From positions 99,710-163,709 of the forward strand of contig NZ_JACXIY010000019.1 in NCBI RefSeq assembly GCF_014705655.1: a stretch of 64,000 nt of DNA, in the 5' to 3' direction. The number at the start of each line of letters is the position of its first letter. Position 1 is the first letter of the stretch. Positions 1 to 8,958 of this stretch are shown here, one piece after another. Made by a program: the position numbers and the translations under genes. The notes under the pieces are model-generated. The model did not search any database. It saw nothing but the letters and a program-made list of their open reading frames with translations, and was not told where the DNA came from. This DNA comes from Paenibacillus arenilitoris (GTDB taxonomy: Bacteria > Bacillota > Bacilli > Paenibacillales > Paenibacillaceae).

Positions 1-31
1 TTTTGAAACAATTTAAACTTAAATTTCAAAA
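1..31. promoter_or_regulatory. AT-rich inverted repeat upstream of the first gene
   Basis: TTTTGAAA at 1-8 is the exact reverse complement of TTTCAAAA at 24-31, with a 15-bp AT-rich centre. A further TTTCAAAAC lies at 88-96, just before the ribosome binding site of the next gene. The half-sites resemble the dyads at 25.6-25.8 kb, but the spacing differs. The AT-rich background makes chance similarity possible, and the repeat is cut by the window edge. Confidence 0.25.
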
Positions 32-113
32 TGGCATTGTAACTTACCCGCTGATCGACCATAATATGAAATATAGGGTTAGTTAATTTCAAAACTAAAG
101 GAGCGATCCGATT

Positions 114-806
114 TTGCCGTCTTTATACAATCAACAAACGAACACGATTTTTCCGCGCCTGACCTTGCTTTTTCTTGAAACGCTCATTCTGGCCGCATCG
201 GCTTGGCTTCTTCTCCTTCAGGGCCCGCGGCGACTCAACGATTGGTTTCATGTCGGTCTTGGCGCGGGCAGCACGGATCGGAACGTTTTGTTATTCGTTC
301 TCATTGCCTTCGTCTACGCCAGGATGCTCTTCACCCTCTTCTATTTGCTTAAGCGGGCGGTGCCATGGCAGGAAGCGTTCGCCGTTCCTCTCGCCTTCGC
401 GCTCTATTACGTCGGCTTCCCTCTTCTTAGCCAGCAGCGGGAATCGGCGCTGGACGGATGGGACGCGCTCTTCGCCGCCCTCTTTCTTGCCGGGTCGTTC
501 ATCAACACCTATTCCGAGCTGCAGCGGGACCGGTGGAAGAGAAGGCTTGAAAATAAAGGAAAGCTGTATGCGTCGGGGCTTTTCCGCCACTGCGCGCATA
601 TCAATTATTTCGGCGACTTGCTGTGGGTACTGGCGCTGGCCTTGCTGACCCGGAACCTATGGTCGTTGGCGATTCCCGCCGCGCTGTTCGGCTTATTCGC
701 TTTTTACAACATCCCGATGCTCGATCGGCATCTCGAAAGCAAATACGGCGAAGACTTCCGTCTCTACCGGAAACAAACGAGCAAGTTGATCCCGTATATA
801 TACTGA
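114..806 (+). CDS. Integral membrane ICMT/steroid-reductase-like methyltransferase family protein
   Basis: The 230-residue protein has about five to six hydrophobic segments. Its C-terminal part (KGKLYASGLFRHCAHINYFG, later a KYGEDFRLYRKQTSKLIPYIY-like tail) is the pattern of the isoprenylcysteine carboxyl methyltransferase / DUF1295 fold, where this region binds S-adenosylmethionine. The substrate cannot be told; bacterial members modify lipids or small molecules. The chosen start is TTG at 114, preceded by AAAGGAG at 97-103. It is followed by the promoter of a MarR gene and looks monocistronic. Family assignment is good; function is unknown. Confidence 0.7.
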   Translation: MPSLYNQQTNTIFPRLTLLFLETLILAASAWLLLLQGPRRLNDWFHVGLGAGSTDRNVLLFVLIAFVYARMLFTLFYLLKRAVPWQEAFAVPLAFALYYVGFPLLSQQRESALDGWDALFAALFLAGSFINTYSELQRDRWKRRLENKGKLYASGLFRHCAHINYFGDLLWVLALALLTRNLWSLAIPAALFGLFAFYNIPMLDRHLESKYGEDFRLYRKQTSKLIPYIY

Positions 807-870
807 GCCAACCCGCATTCCGCAAGGCAGCACGCACGCAGGCGCGCGGCATGCCCCGGAGAGCAGGCGG

Positions 871-916
871 TTGACAAAAGCGGCGAAATACATTATCGTT
901 CGTTGTACATACAAAA
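871..916 (+). promoter_or_regulatory. Promoter and MarR operator
   Basis: A sigma-A type -35 TTGACA lies at 871-876, followed after 17 bp by TATCGT (894-899). Immediately downstream, TTGTACATACAAAA (903-916) contains a near-palindrome. The same 14-mer, inverted, precedes the MFS gene at 1438-1451, so this is the likely autoregulatory site of the MarR protein. Confidence 0.6.
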
Positions 917-956
917 GAAATAGCTGTCAATCGCGTACCCGCAAGGAGGGCTGCAA

Positions 957-1421
957 ATGTCAATGGAATCAAACCCGGCAGAGGACCGCTCGACAGGGCC
1001 GGACGATGCCTTTCTGCATAATTGCATGTACTTCACGGCCAACCGGCTCAGCCGGGCCATCACGCGCATGGCGGACGAAGCATTCGCGACGACGGGCCTA
1101 ACGCCGGCATACGGCTATCTGATCCGTCTCGTGGTCGGCAAGCCAGGCATCACGCAGAAGGAGCTGTCGGAGAAGCTTTACATTACCCCTTCGACGCTGA
1201 CGCGCTTCATCGATAAGCTGGAGGGCAAGCGGCTCGTCGAGCGCAAGGTGCAGGGGAAGACCGTGCTCGTCTATCCGACCGGCCAAGGAATCGAGCTGGT
1301 TCCCGCGCTCCGCCAAGCGTCCAAAAAACTGAAGGAAGCTTACGTCGCCGTGCTTGGGGAGGACATGGCCGAGAAGCTGACGCTCGATCTCGAAACGACG
1401 AGCGAGCGGCTGGAGAGGTAA
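957..1421 (+). CDS. MarR-family transcriptional regulator
   Basis: The 154-residue winged-helix protein has the MarR layout: an N-terminal dimerisation helix, a HTH around residues 55-85 (GITQKELSEKLYITPSTLTR) and a wing with KRLVERKVQGKTVLVYPT. MarR proteins bind short palindromes as dimers and are usually released by a small aromatic ligand or oxidation. ATG 957 follows AAGGAGGG at 942-949. The gene lies 54 bp ahead of an MFS transporter, and both upstream regions carry the same 14-bp sequence. It is therefore inferred to repress itself and the transporter. The ligand is unknown. Confidence 0.88.
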   Translation: MSMESNPAEDRSTGPDDAFLHNCMYFTANRLSRAITRMADEAFATTGLTPAYGYLIRLVVGKPGITQKELSEKLYITPSTLTRFIDKLEGKRLVERKVQGKTVLVYPTGQGIELVPALRQASKKLKEAYVAVLGEDMAEKLTLDLETTSERLER

Positions 1422-1437
1422 TTTTTTTTGCTCATTA

Positions 1438-1451
1438 TTTTGTATGTACAA
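1438..1451. promoter_or_regulatory. Second MarR operator, before the MFS gene
   Basis: TTTTGTATGTACAA is the exact reverse complement of the 14-mer at 903-916. It lies between the MarR stop and the MFS ribosome binding site. Two identical sites around one regulator and its neighbour support a local regulon. Confidence 0.6.
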
Positions 1452-1475
1452 ACAACATAAGAATGAGGTGTTAGG

Positions 1476-2765
1476 ATGAGCTCAACCGCTCTGCCCGAAC
1501 GATCGAACCGAAAGCCCCGCTTTCATTACGGATGGATCATCGTCCTGCTTACGTTCGCCACGCTTCTCGTCTCCGCCGGCATCCGTTCGCTGCCCAGCGT
1601 CCTGCTCGTCCCGTTCCAGGACGAGTTCGGCTGGAGCCGGGGAAGCATCTCGGGCGTCATCTCCATCGGCATTTTCCTCTACGGCCTGGTCGGACCGTTC
1701 TCGGCAGCGATGCTGCTGAAGTTCGGCACCCGGAAGGTCGTTGCCTCGGCGCTGTCTATCCTTGCGGTCAGCCTGGCCGTAACGCCGCTTATTACGTCGC
1801 TGTGGCAGTTCGAGCTGCTGTGGGGGATCGTATCCGGCCTTGCGACGGGCATGATGGCCAACGTGCTCGGCGTTACGGTCAGCAATCTATGGTTCGTGAA
1901 GCGCAAAGGGCTCGTCGTCGGCTTGCTGACGGCAAGCGCCGCCACCGGACAGCTGCTGTTCCTGCCGGCGATGGCCAAGGTGTCGGCCGATTACGGCTGG
2001 AGGACGGCCGTCTACGCCGCTGTTGCCGGCATCGCGCTCGTGCTGATCGCGGTCGCGATCTGGATGCGCAACCACCCGTACGACGTGAACGCCGCGCCGT
2101 ACGGGACGGATGAGATCGTGAAGCCTGCTGCCTTCACGGGCAACCTGTTCCTCGCGCCGCTGCAAAGTCTCCGGCTGGCATCGAAGAGCCTCGCCTTCTG
2201 GCTGCTTGCCGGCACCTTCTTCTTCTGCGGCTTCTCGACCAACGGCCTGATCGGCACGCATCTCATAGCGGCATGCGGCGATCACGGCATGCTGGAGGTC
2301 GCCGCCGCTGGCCTGCTCGCCATGATGGGCCTCTTCGACCTGTTCGGCACGACGATATCCGGCTGGCTGTCCGACCGCTTCGACAACCGCTGGCTGCTGT
2401 TCTGGTATTACGGGCTGCGCGGACTGTCGCTGCTGTTCCTGCCGTACGCGCTGGACACTACGCCAGCCATGCTCGTCGTCTTCTCCGTCTTCTACGGGCT
2501 CGACTGGATCGCGACGGTTCCGCCGACAGCCAAGCTGGCCGGCCAGACGTTCGGCCAGGAGAAATCCGGCATGATCTTCGGCTGGATCGTCGTCGCCCAC
2601 CAGATCGGCGCCTCCACGGCAGCCTATGGCGCCGGCGTCATGCGCGATTGGTTCGGCACCTACTCGCAGGCATTCGTCCTTGCCGGGTTTGTCTGCTTCA
2701 TTGCCTCGCTGATGGCGCTGCGGATACGAAGAGCCGCCGCGGGAAAGGTCGCCGCGGCGGCGTAA
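1476..2765 (+). CDS. MFS transporter, likely MarR-controlled
   Basis: The 429-residue protein has about twelve hydrophobic helices in two halves with a central hydrophilic loop near residues 200-225, which is the normal major facilitator size and layout. The N-terminal half (RGSISGVISIGIFLYGLVGP) resembles the oxalate/formate and monocarboxylate-like MFS group. It should act as a proton-coupled importer or exporter in the cytoplasmic membrane. ATG 1476 follows a GAGGTG motif. The MarR gene upstream and the shared operator suggest inducible efflux or uptake of a small organic anion; the substrate is not identifiable. Its stop is next to the end of the convergent guanidine operon. Confidence 0.85.
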   Translation: MSSTALPERSNRKPRFHYGWIIVLLTFATLLVSAGIRSLPSVLLVPFQDEFGWSRGSISGVISIGIFLYGLVGPFSAAMLLKFGTRKVVASALSILAVSLAVTPLITSLWQFELLWGIVSGLATGMMANVLGVTVSNLWFVKRKGLVVGLLTASAATGQLLFLPAMAKVSADYGWRTAVYAAVAGIALVLIAVAIWMRNHPYDVNAAPYGTDEIVKPAAFTGNLFLAPLQSLRLASKSLAFWLLAGTFFFCGFSTNGLIGTHLIAACGDHGMLEVAAAGLLAMMGLFDLFGTTISGWLSDRFDNRWLLFWYYGLRGLSLLFLPYALDTTPAMLVVFSVFYGLDWIATVPPTAKLAGQTFGQEKSGMIFGWIVVAHQIGASTAAYGAGVMRDWFGTYSQAFVLAGFVCFIASLMALRIRRAAAGKVAAAA

Positions 2766-2766
2766 G

Positions 2767-3159
2767 TTAAGCGATCACGTTCCGCCAGCCGCCGGAAGCC
2801 GTCACGTCCTCGGCGCCTGGCATCTCCGGCGCATAGCCTTCGCATATAAAGCCGGGCACTTCGGTGCCGTCGACGAGCTCGACCTTGCCGATGCCGAGCG
2901 GTGACGGAATGCCGATCACGAAGGCGCCGAAAGCCTCGCGCGGCATCGTCCATACTTCAACGGCGATCGAAGCGCCGCCTTCCCGCTGCTTGAGCAGCCC
3001 CGGCTTCGCCGGCTCGGTCGGCAGCTTCACCATTTTGTAGCGCGGCGCCGTCACCGTCTCGTAGGCGAATACCGCCCCGTGCTCCCGCATTTGCTTCTCC
3101 AGCGGATACCCTCTCATGTGCAGGCCGCATACCGCGACCGGCGTCGTTTCCAAGGACAT
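2767..3159 (-). CDS. Allophanate hydrolase C-terminal domain as a separate protein
   Basis: This 130-residue protein matches the C-terminal domain normally fused to allophanate hydrolase (AtzF-type): PVAVCGLHMRGYPLEKQM at the start, then ETVTAPRYKMVKLP and GFICEGYAPEMPGAEDVTA. In fused enzymes this domain decarboxylates the N-carboxycarbamate made by the amidase domain. Here it is a separate gene, 22 bp after the amidase stop, with its own ribosome binding site (AAGAAGGTG) before ATG 3159. A GTG nine bases upstream is the alternative start. It is last in the riboswitch-controlled operon and presumably works with the amidase subunit. Confidence 0.85.
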   Translation of the reverse strand: MSLETTPVAVCGLHMRGYPLEKQMREHGAVFAYETVTAPRYKMVKLPTEPAKPGLLKQREGGASIAVEVWTMPREAFGAFVIGIPSPLGIGKVELVDGTEVPGFICEGYAPEMPGAEDVTASGGWRNVIA

Positions 3160-3181
3160 GCCTTGCACCTTCTTTCTGCGT

Positions 3182-4558
3182 TTATTGAAGCGTCGATTCG
3201 ACGCCGTCGCTGTTCAGGAAAGCTTGCGCGGCGCCTCGAATGAGATCTTCGCGCTCCGCGGCGGCGAACAACGTGATGCCGAACGGCAGCGCCTCCGCCG
3301 CCTCGCCGGCAGGCACCGCCACCGCGCACAGGTCGAGCAGATTGCAATGATTCGTATAGCGCCCCATGGCGCTGTTCGTCACGATGGGATCGGCTCGCAC
3401 CTGCTCGCGCGTCCAGGTGCCCCCCGCCGTCGGCATCGCCAGCACGGCTCCCTCCAATCGTTTCCTCGCTTCCCGCTTCAGCGCCTGCAGCCTGTGCATC
3501 GCCCGGAACAGCGAAGCGGCCGTATGACTCGCTTCCACCCCGGAGCGCAGAATGCGCTCGGTGACCGCGAGCGCCGCCCCTTCGTTGCCTTCGACGAAGG
3601 CGCCGAGTCCCGCCCATCTCTCCGCCACGTAAGGCCCTTCGTACAAGAGAGAGGCCGCTTCGCTATAAATCGAGATGTCCGTCTCTTCGACCGCTGCGCC
3701 AAGCCGGTTTAGCCGATCCACGGACCGCTCCCATGCCGCTTCGTACGCCTTCGCGAACGGGCCGTAGAAGGCGAGCGTTCCGGCGGCGGGCACGCAAATG
3801 CGCGCAGGCATCGCGCTCCCGGAAGCCGGCAGCTCGCGCGACCATGGGTCGTCCGCATGCGCGCCTCTCGCAACCCGGTCGACCGCGAGCGCGCCGCCCA
3901 GCTCCGCGGCGAACACCGTCACGCAATCGAGACTTTCGCAGGCGGGAACGACGCCTCTGACCGGCCACGCGCCGAGGCTCGGCTTGTAGCCGACCAGGCC
4001 GTTCAGCAGCGCCGGCACTCTGCCCGAGCCCGCCGTGTCCGTCCCGAGCGCGAACGCCGCTTGGCCGCGCGCCACCGCGACGGCCGAGCCGCTGCTCGAG
4101 CCGCCGCTGATCAGCTCCGGGCGAAGCGCGTTATGCGTCTCGCCGTACGGGCTTCGCGTCCCGACGAGCCCCGTCGCGAACTGATCCAGATTCGTCTTGC
4201 CGACGGGGATCGCTCCCGCCGCGATCAGCCGCTCCACGACCGCGGCGTCCGCGGCCGGCTCGTAGGCGAACGCCGGGCAAGCCGCCGTCGTCGGCGCCGC
4301 CGACCAGTCGATGTTGTCCTTGACGGCGAACGGAATGCCCCACAGCGGCGCATCGTCCCGGTTCAGTACGTCAAGACCGCGCAAGTACGGCTCAATGCGC
4401 GGCAGCTCCGGCGGCGTAATCCAGATGTTCATCCCCTCGTCCGCGCGGGAGCGGCGTATAATTTCCTCCACCACTTCCAGAGGAGACGCTTCCCCGCTCC
4501 GGTACAGCTCCCGAAGTCCTTCCACCGTAAGAACCGCGGGCAGTTCCACCTTATTCAT
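3182..4558 (-). CDS. atzF: Allophanate hydrolase, amidase subunit (AtzF-like)
   Basis: The 458-residue amidase-signature enzyme hydrolyses allophanate in the last step of urea or guanidine breakdown, releasing ammonia. Catalytic residues are visible: Lys80 (PFAVKDNIDW), cis-Ser154 in SGGSSSGSA and nucleophile Ser178 in GTDTAGSGR. The 74- and 24-residue spacings equal those of the AtzF Lys-Ser-Ser triad. The usual C-terminal domain is missing from this polypeptide and is encoded by the next gene. ATG 4558 follows AAGGAAGGGGAC. It lies 24 bp after the carboxylase gene in the same operon. The assignment as allophanate hydrolase rather than a general amidase rests on that context. Confidence 0.88.
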   Translation of the reverse strand: MNKVELPAVLTVEGLRELYRSGEASPLEVVEEIIRRSRADEGMNIWITPPELPRIEPYLRGLDVLNRDDAPLWGIPFAVKDNIDWSAAPTTAACPAFAYEPAADAAVVERLIAAGAIPVGKTNLDQFATGLVGTRSPYGETHNALRPELISGGSSSGSAVAVARGQAAFALGTDTAGSGRVPALLNGLVGYKPSLGAWPVRGVVPACESLDCVTVFAAELGGALAVDRVARGAHADDPWSRELPASGSAMPARICVPAAGTLAFYGPFAKAYEAAWERSVDRLNRLGAAVEETDISIYSEAASLLYEGPYVAERWAGLGAFVEGNEGAALAVTERILRSGVEASHTAASLFRAMHRLQALKREARKRLEGAVLAMPTAGGTWTREQVRADPIVTNSAMGRYTNHCNLLDLCAVAVPAGEAAEALPFGITLFAAAEREDLIRGAAQAFLNSDGVESTLQ

Positions 4559-4582
4559 CGCTCAGTCCCCTTCCTTACCGCC

Positions 4583-7500
4583 TTAAGTCAAAATGCTGAC
4601 GATCAGCTGGCCCGATTGGACCGATTCGCCGGGATTGACGAAGATCGACCCGACCACGCCGTCGCAGGGCGCCTGCTGGGCGAATTCCATCTTCATGCTC
4701 TCCTGGATGATGAGCGTGTCGCCCTTCCGGATTTCCTGCCCTTCGGACGCCATCACCTTCCATACGCTCCCCGGCATCGCGCTTCGGACGGCGACGGCGC
4801 CGGCGGGAAGCGCCTCCTCCTCGGCCGGCTCCGCGCTCTCCTGCTCGCTTACGTATTCGGCGAGGCCCAGCCTCTTCCAGTTCTCGCGCTCCTCTTGGAA
4901 AGCCGTCCGCTGCCGGTCGCGGAACGCATTCGCGCTATCCTCGATCGAATCCAGGAAGCGCAAATATTCGCCGAGGTCGAACGTCGTCTCCGCAATATCC
5001 GCTTCGAACCGTCCGCGGAGGAAATCCTCCCGCATGACGAGCAGCTCTTCGGCGGATACCGGATAGAACCGGATCTGGTCGAAAAAGCGCAGCAGCCAAG
5101 GCTGCCCCGGCATGAAGCTCGCCGTCGGCCGGAGCCGGTTCCACATCTGAACCGTCCGCCCGACGAACTGGTAGCCGCCCGGCCCTTCCATGCCGTAAAC
5201 GCACATATACGCTCCGCCGATGCCGACGGCGTTCTCCGGCGTCCAGGTGCGCGCCGGATTGTACTTGGTCGTCACGAGCCGGTGGCGCGGATCGGTCGGC
5301 GTCGCAACCGGCGCGCCGAGATACACGTCCCCGAGCCCGAGCACGAGGTAGTTCGCGTCGAACACGATGCGCCGCACCTCATCGACGCTCGCAAGCCCGT
5401 TAATCCGGCGGATGAATTCGAGGTTGCTCGGGCACCAAGGCGCGTCCGGGCGGACGTTCTGCTGATAGCGCTCGATGGCTGCCCGCGTTGCCGGATCGTC
5501 CCACGAGAGCGGCAGGTTGACGATGCGGGACGGCACCCGGATCGACTCCAGCGGCGGCAGCGCGCGGTCGATCTCCGCAACAAGCGCGCAGGCTTCCGCG
5601 ACCGTTATCCGGGACGGGTCGATATGAACCTGCAGCGAGCGGATGCCGGGCGTCAAGTCGAGCACCGGCAGGCTTCCGCTCTCCCGGATCGCCTGCATGA
5701 GCGCGTGCGCCCGGAAGCGCAGCTTCAAGTCGAGCTCCATCGCGCCGTATTCGACGAGCAAATATTGATCGCCGCAGCACCGGATCGCAATCGGAAAATC
5801 CCGCCCCGCGGACTCGCGCAGCAGCACCGGATAGTCGGTACGGAAATCGGAAGCCGCCGATACCGGAAGGACGGCCGGCTCCAGAAGCTCCCGCTCCCCA
5901 TCGCCGATCATAAGCAAGTTCCGCTCCTGTAGGGCGCGCATCGCTTCCGCCTGCTCAAGCGTCAGCAGCCGGAACCGGATTTTGTCGCCGGGATGAAGCT
6001 GGCCCAGCTTCCACAGCTCGGCCGTCGCCGTCGTGGCCGGGCAGACGAAGCCGCCGAGGCTCGGGCCGTCCGGGCCGAGCAGAATCGGCATGTCGCCGGT
6101 CAGGTCGAGCGTGCCGATCGCATAGGCGTTGTCGTGCACGTTCGATGGGTGCAGGCCCGCCTCCCCGCCGTCCTCGCGTGCCCAGAGCGGCGCCGGTCCG
6201 ATCAGCCTCACGCCCGTTCGCGAGCTGTTGAAGTGGACCTCCCACTCCGTCTCGGCGAGCTGCTTCAAATAATCCGGCCGCAAAAACTCCTCCGTGCAAT
6301 GCGGTCCCGGGACGACGCCGATCGTCCATTCATTCGTCATGGCCGGCCGGTGACGCAAGGCCAAGTCCGCATCCAACGCGAATGCCTCCCCCGCCTCTTG
6401 CTTGACGCCGAGCACGTCGCCCGTCCGGATCGCGCGCCCGCCATGGCCGCCGAAGTTGCCGAGCGTGAACGTGGAGGCGCTGCCGAGGATATGCGGCATA
6501 TCCAGCCCGCCCGCGACCAGCAAGTACGCGCGCATGCCGACCGCGGCTTCCCCGAACGCCAGCACCTGGCCCTCGCGCGCGGTGACCGGCCGGTACATCG
6601 GCACGGGCTCTCCGTCAAGCGCCGGATTCATGTCGGCGCCGGTCACGCAGAACGTCATGCCGCTTCGGAACTTGTACGTCCCGCCCCGCAGCGTCATCTC
6701 CAGCCCCGGCGCGTCGTCGCCGTTGCCGAGCAGCTTGTTGCCGATACGGAACGACAAGGCGTCCATCGGCCCGCAAGGCGGAACCCCGACGTCCCAGTGT
6801 CCGACGCGGCCCGGGTAGTCCTGCACCGTCGTCTGCACGCCGCCGTCCAGCGCCTCGATCGCCCGCTCCGAAGGGGCGAATCCGTTCAGCATTCGCGTAT
6901 GGACGTTGCCGGACAAGCATTCCTCGCTCGTGAGCAGCGCCCGCAAATAGGATAAATTCGTCGTCAGCCCGTAGAAGCGCGTCTCCGCGAGCGCCTCGCC
7001 CAGCTTGCGGATCGCCTCGGCCCGGTCCGCCCCCCGCACGATGATTTTCGCCAGCATCGGATCGTACAGCGTCGTGACGGTCAAGCCGTCGCGCACCCAC
7101 GTCTCGTTGCGGGCTTGCGCCGAAAATTCGGCCCGGTCCAGCTGGCCGGCGCTCGGCCGGAAGTCCTGCAGGCAGTCCTCGGCGTAGATGCGCGCCTGAA
7201 TGCTGTGTCCCTGCGGCTGCGGCACGAGCTCCGCAAGCCCGGTCAACTCGTCCGCCGCCTCGCGCACCATCCATTCGACGAGATCGATGCCGAGCACTTC
7301 CTCGGTTACCCCGTGCTCGACCTGCAGCCGGGTATTGACTTCAAGGAAGTAAAAATCGCAAGAGGCCGGGTCGTACAAAAACTCCACCGTGCCCGCGCTA
7401 CGGTAGCCGGTCCCGGCCGCGAGCCTGCGGGCGCATTCCAGCATCCGCGCGCGGACGGCGTCCGGCAATCCGGGCGCCGGCGTCTCCTCGATCACCTTCT

Positions 7501-8203
7501 GATTCCGCCGCTGGATGGAGCAGTCGCGTTCCCCGAGCGCCACCACTTCGCCGAACCGGTTGCCGAAAATTTGCACCTCGACGTGGCGGGCCTTGGCGAT
7601 ATATTTCTCCAGGAACACGCCGCCGTTCTTGAAATTCGCCGCCGCCAGATGCCGAACCGCGTCGAACGCGGCGAGCAGCGCCTCCTCGTCCTCGCATACC
7701 CGCATGCCGATGCCTCCGCCGCCGGCCGTGCTCTTGAGCATGACCGGATAACCGATCCGATCCGCTTCGCGAGTCGCCTCGCCGGCCGTTGCGATCAATC
7801 CCGTGCCCGGCAGCATCGGCACGCCCGCCCGCTCCGCCGCTTCGCGCGCGGAATGCTTCAGCCCGAACGTCTCCATCTGCTCCGGCTCCGGGCCGATGAA
7901 GGCGATGCCGCGCTCCCTGCAGGCCCGGGCGAACTCGGCGTTCTCGCTCAGGAAGCCGTATCCCGGATGAATCGCCTCCGCCCCGGCTTCGAGCGCCGTT
8001 CGCAGAATGAGCTCCGCGTCCAAATAGCTTTCTTTGGCCGGCCCTTCCCCGATCGGCACCGCCTCGTCGGCGCCGTCGACGTGAAGGCTGTCTTGATCCG
8101 CCTTCGTATAGACGGCTACGGATGCGATGCCGAGCCTCCGCAGCGTGCGCTCGATGCGGACGGCAATGGCCCCTCGATTGGCAATGAGCACTTTGGTGAA
8201 CAT
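4583..8203 (-). CDS. Biotin-dependent urea/guanidine carboxylase
   Basis: The 1206-residue protein has the full domain order of urea carboxylase. A biotin carboxylase occupies about residues 1-445 (IANRGAIAVR at the start, ATP-grasp GGGGIGM at 161-167, EVNTRLQVEHGVTE). A KipA/AHS2-type and then a KipI/AHS1-type carboxyltransferase part follow (about 460-1010), with a C-terminal biotinyl domain carrying ESMKMEF and the biotinylated lysine near 1171. It uses ATP and bicarbonate. Enzymes of this type behind ykkC class I riboswitches are known to prefer guanidine over urea, giving carboxyguanidine. Two DUF1989 genes upstream and allophanate hydrolase genes downstream fit that. I could not assign the residue said to separate urea from guanidine specificity. 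Confidence 0.92.
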   Translation of the reverse strand: MFTKVLIANRGAIAVRIERTLRRLGIASVAVYTKADQDSLHVDGADEAVPIGEGPAKESYLDAELILRTALEAGAEAIHPGYGFLSENAEFARACRERGIAFIGPEPEQMETFGLKHSAREAAERAGVPMLPGTGLIATAGEATREADRIGYPVMLKSTAGGGGIGMRVCEDEEALLAAFDAVRHLAAANFKNGGVFLEKYIAKARHVEVQIFGNRFGEVVALGERDCSIQRRNQKVIEETPAPGLPDAVRARMLECARRLAAGTGYRSAGTVEFLYDPASCDFYFLEVNTRLQVEHGVTEEVLGIDLVEWMVREAADELTGLAELVPQPQGHSIQARIYAEDCLQDFRPSAGQLDRAEFSAQARNETWVRDGLTVTTLYDPMLAKIIVRGADRAEAIRKLGEALAETRFYGLTTNLSYLRALLTSEECLSGNVHTRMLNGFAPSERAIEALDGGVQTTVQDYPGRVGHWDVGVPPCGPMDALSFRIGNKLLGNGDDAPGLEMTLRGGTYKFRSGMTFCVTGADMNPALDGEPVPMYRPVTAREGQVLAFGEAAVGMRAYLLVAGGLDMPHILGSASTFTLGNFGGHGGRAIRTGDVLGVKQEAGEAFALDADLALRHRPAMTNEWTIGVVPGPHCTEEFLRPDYLKQLAETEWEVHFNSSRTGVRLIGPAPLWAREDGGEAGLHPSNVHDNAYAIGTLDLTGDMPILLGPDGPSLGGFVCPATTATAELWKLGQLHPGDKIRFRLLTLEQAEAMRALQERNLLMIGDGERELLEPAVLPVSAASDFRTDYPVLLRESAGRDFPIAIRCCGDQYLLVEYGAMELDLKLRFRAHALMQAIRESGSLPVLDLTPGIRSLQVHIDPSRITVAEACALVAEIDRALPPLESIRVPSRIVNLPLSWDDPATRAAIERYQQNVRPDAPWCPSNLEFIRRINGLASVDEVRRIVFDANYLVLGLGDVYLGAPVATPTDPRHRLVTTKYNPARTWTPENAVGIGGAYMCVYGMEGPGGYQFVGRTVQMWNRLRPTASFMPGQPWLLRFFDQIRFYPVSAEELLVMREDFLRGRFEADIAETTFDLGEYLRFLDSIEDSANAFRDRQRTAFQEERENWKRLGLAEYVSEQESAEPAEEEALPAGAVAVRSAMPGSVWKVMASEGQEIRKGDTLIIQESMKMEFAQQAPCDGVVGSIFVNPGESVQSGQLIVSILT

Positions 8204-8267
8204 ATGCGACCACTCTCCCTGTCAATAAATCGATGTTTGCGAATTTCGCGCCGCTTTCGGCGCGGGA

Positions 8268-8924
8268 TCAGTTATCCCAGATCAACACCCGAATCGGCGT
8301 CGGGTTATAGGCGTTGCAAGGATTGTTGAGCTGCGGACAGTTGCTGACGAGCGCCATCGTCCGGCAGGCGGACCGCAGCTCGACGTAAGCGCCCGGCGAC
8401 GACACGCCGTCGGCGAACGTCAGCCCGCCAACCTCCGTCACCGGCACGTTCATGAAAAAGTTAATATTCGGCGCCAAATCCCGCTTCGCGTATCGGCCGC
8501 CTTCCGGATGCTTCGCCAGCTCCAGCATGTACGTGTCGCGGCAGTTGTGCATGTGCAGCTTATCGTGCGCGTACCGGACCGTGTTGCTCTGCGCCGAGCA
8601 AGAGCCGCCCAGCGTATCGTGCCGCCCGCACGTATCCGCGACGATCGTCAGCAGCTCCTTGCCGGACTCGGCCCGCAGGACGGAGCCGGCCGTCAAGTAA
8701 ATGTTCGATTGACCCACGATCGTCCTCGCCGCGCTGTAATGGTCCTCCGGATTGTCGGCGTCGTAGAACAGCGTATCGGCCGCCTGGTTGCCCTCCAGGT
8801 CGACGATACGCAGCACCTGCCCGGCCTTCAGCTCATGCATCCAGCCGTCTCCCGCGGGAATGACGGCATCGTAGACGGCGGTTTCGGGCATGCGGGAACT
8901 TTCCACTCGATGAAATGCGGACAT
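8268..8924 (-). CDS. cgdB: DUF1989 protein, carboxyguanidine deiminase subunit (UAAP2 type)
   Basis: The 218-residue DUF1989 protein belongs to the urea-carboxylase-associated group 2, with [28 protein letters not shown] core, [18 protein letters not shown] and [11 protein letters not shown]. Conserved Cys and His residues (DTCGRHD; CSAQ; HMHNC) fit a metal-bound hydrolase. Proteins of this pair have been shown to be carboxyguanidine deiminases, converting carboxyguanidine to allophanate plus ammonia, so they link the carboxylase to allophanate hydrolase. It sits between its partner (34 bp upstream) and the carboxylase (64 bp downstream). GGAGGAA precedes ATG 8924. Which subunit is catalytic cannot be read here. 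Confidence 0.88.
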   Translation of the reverse strand: MSAFHRVESSRMPETAVYDAVIPAGDGWMHELKAGQVLRIVDLEGNQAADTLFYDADNPEDHYSAARTIVGQSNIYLTAGSVLRAESGKELLTIVADTCGRHDTLGGSCSAQSNTVRYAHDKLHMHNCRDTYMLELAKHPEGGRYAKRDLAPNINFFMNVPVTEVGGLTFADGVSSPGAYVELRSACRTMALVSNCPQLNNPCNAYNPTPIRVLIWDN

Positions 8925-8958
8925 AAATGAATTCCTCCTTGGTTCATGGGTAGTTGCT

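Noticed and set aside
3857..5932. 691-codon open frame on the plus strand
   Set aside because: It is antisense to the amidase and carboxylase genes, is extremely Arg-rich and has no ribosome binding site. It is a GC-rich shadow frame, like those at 7115-8329, 8971-9873 and 31324-32622.
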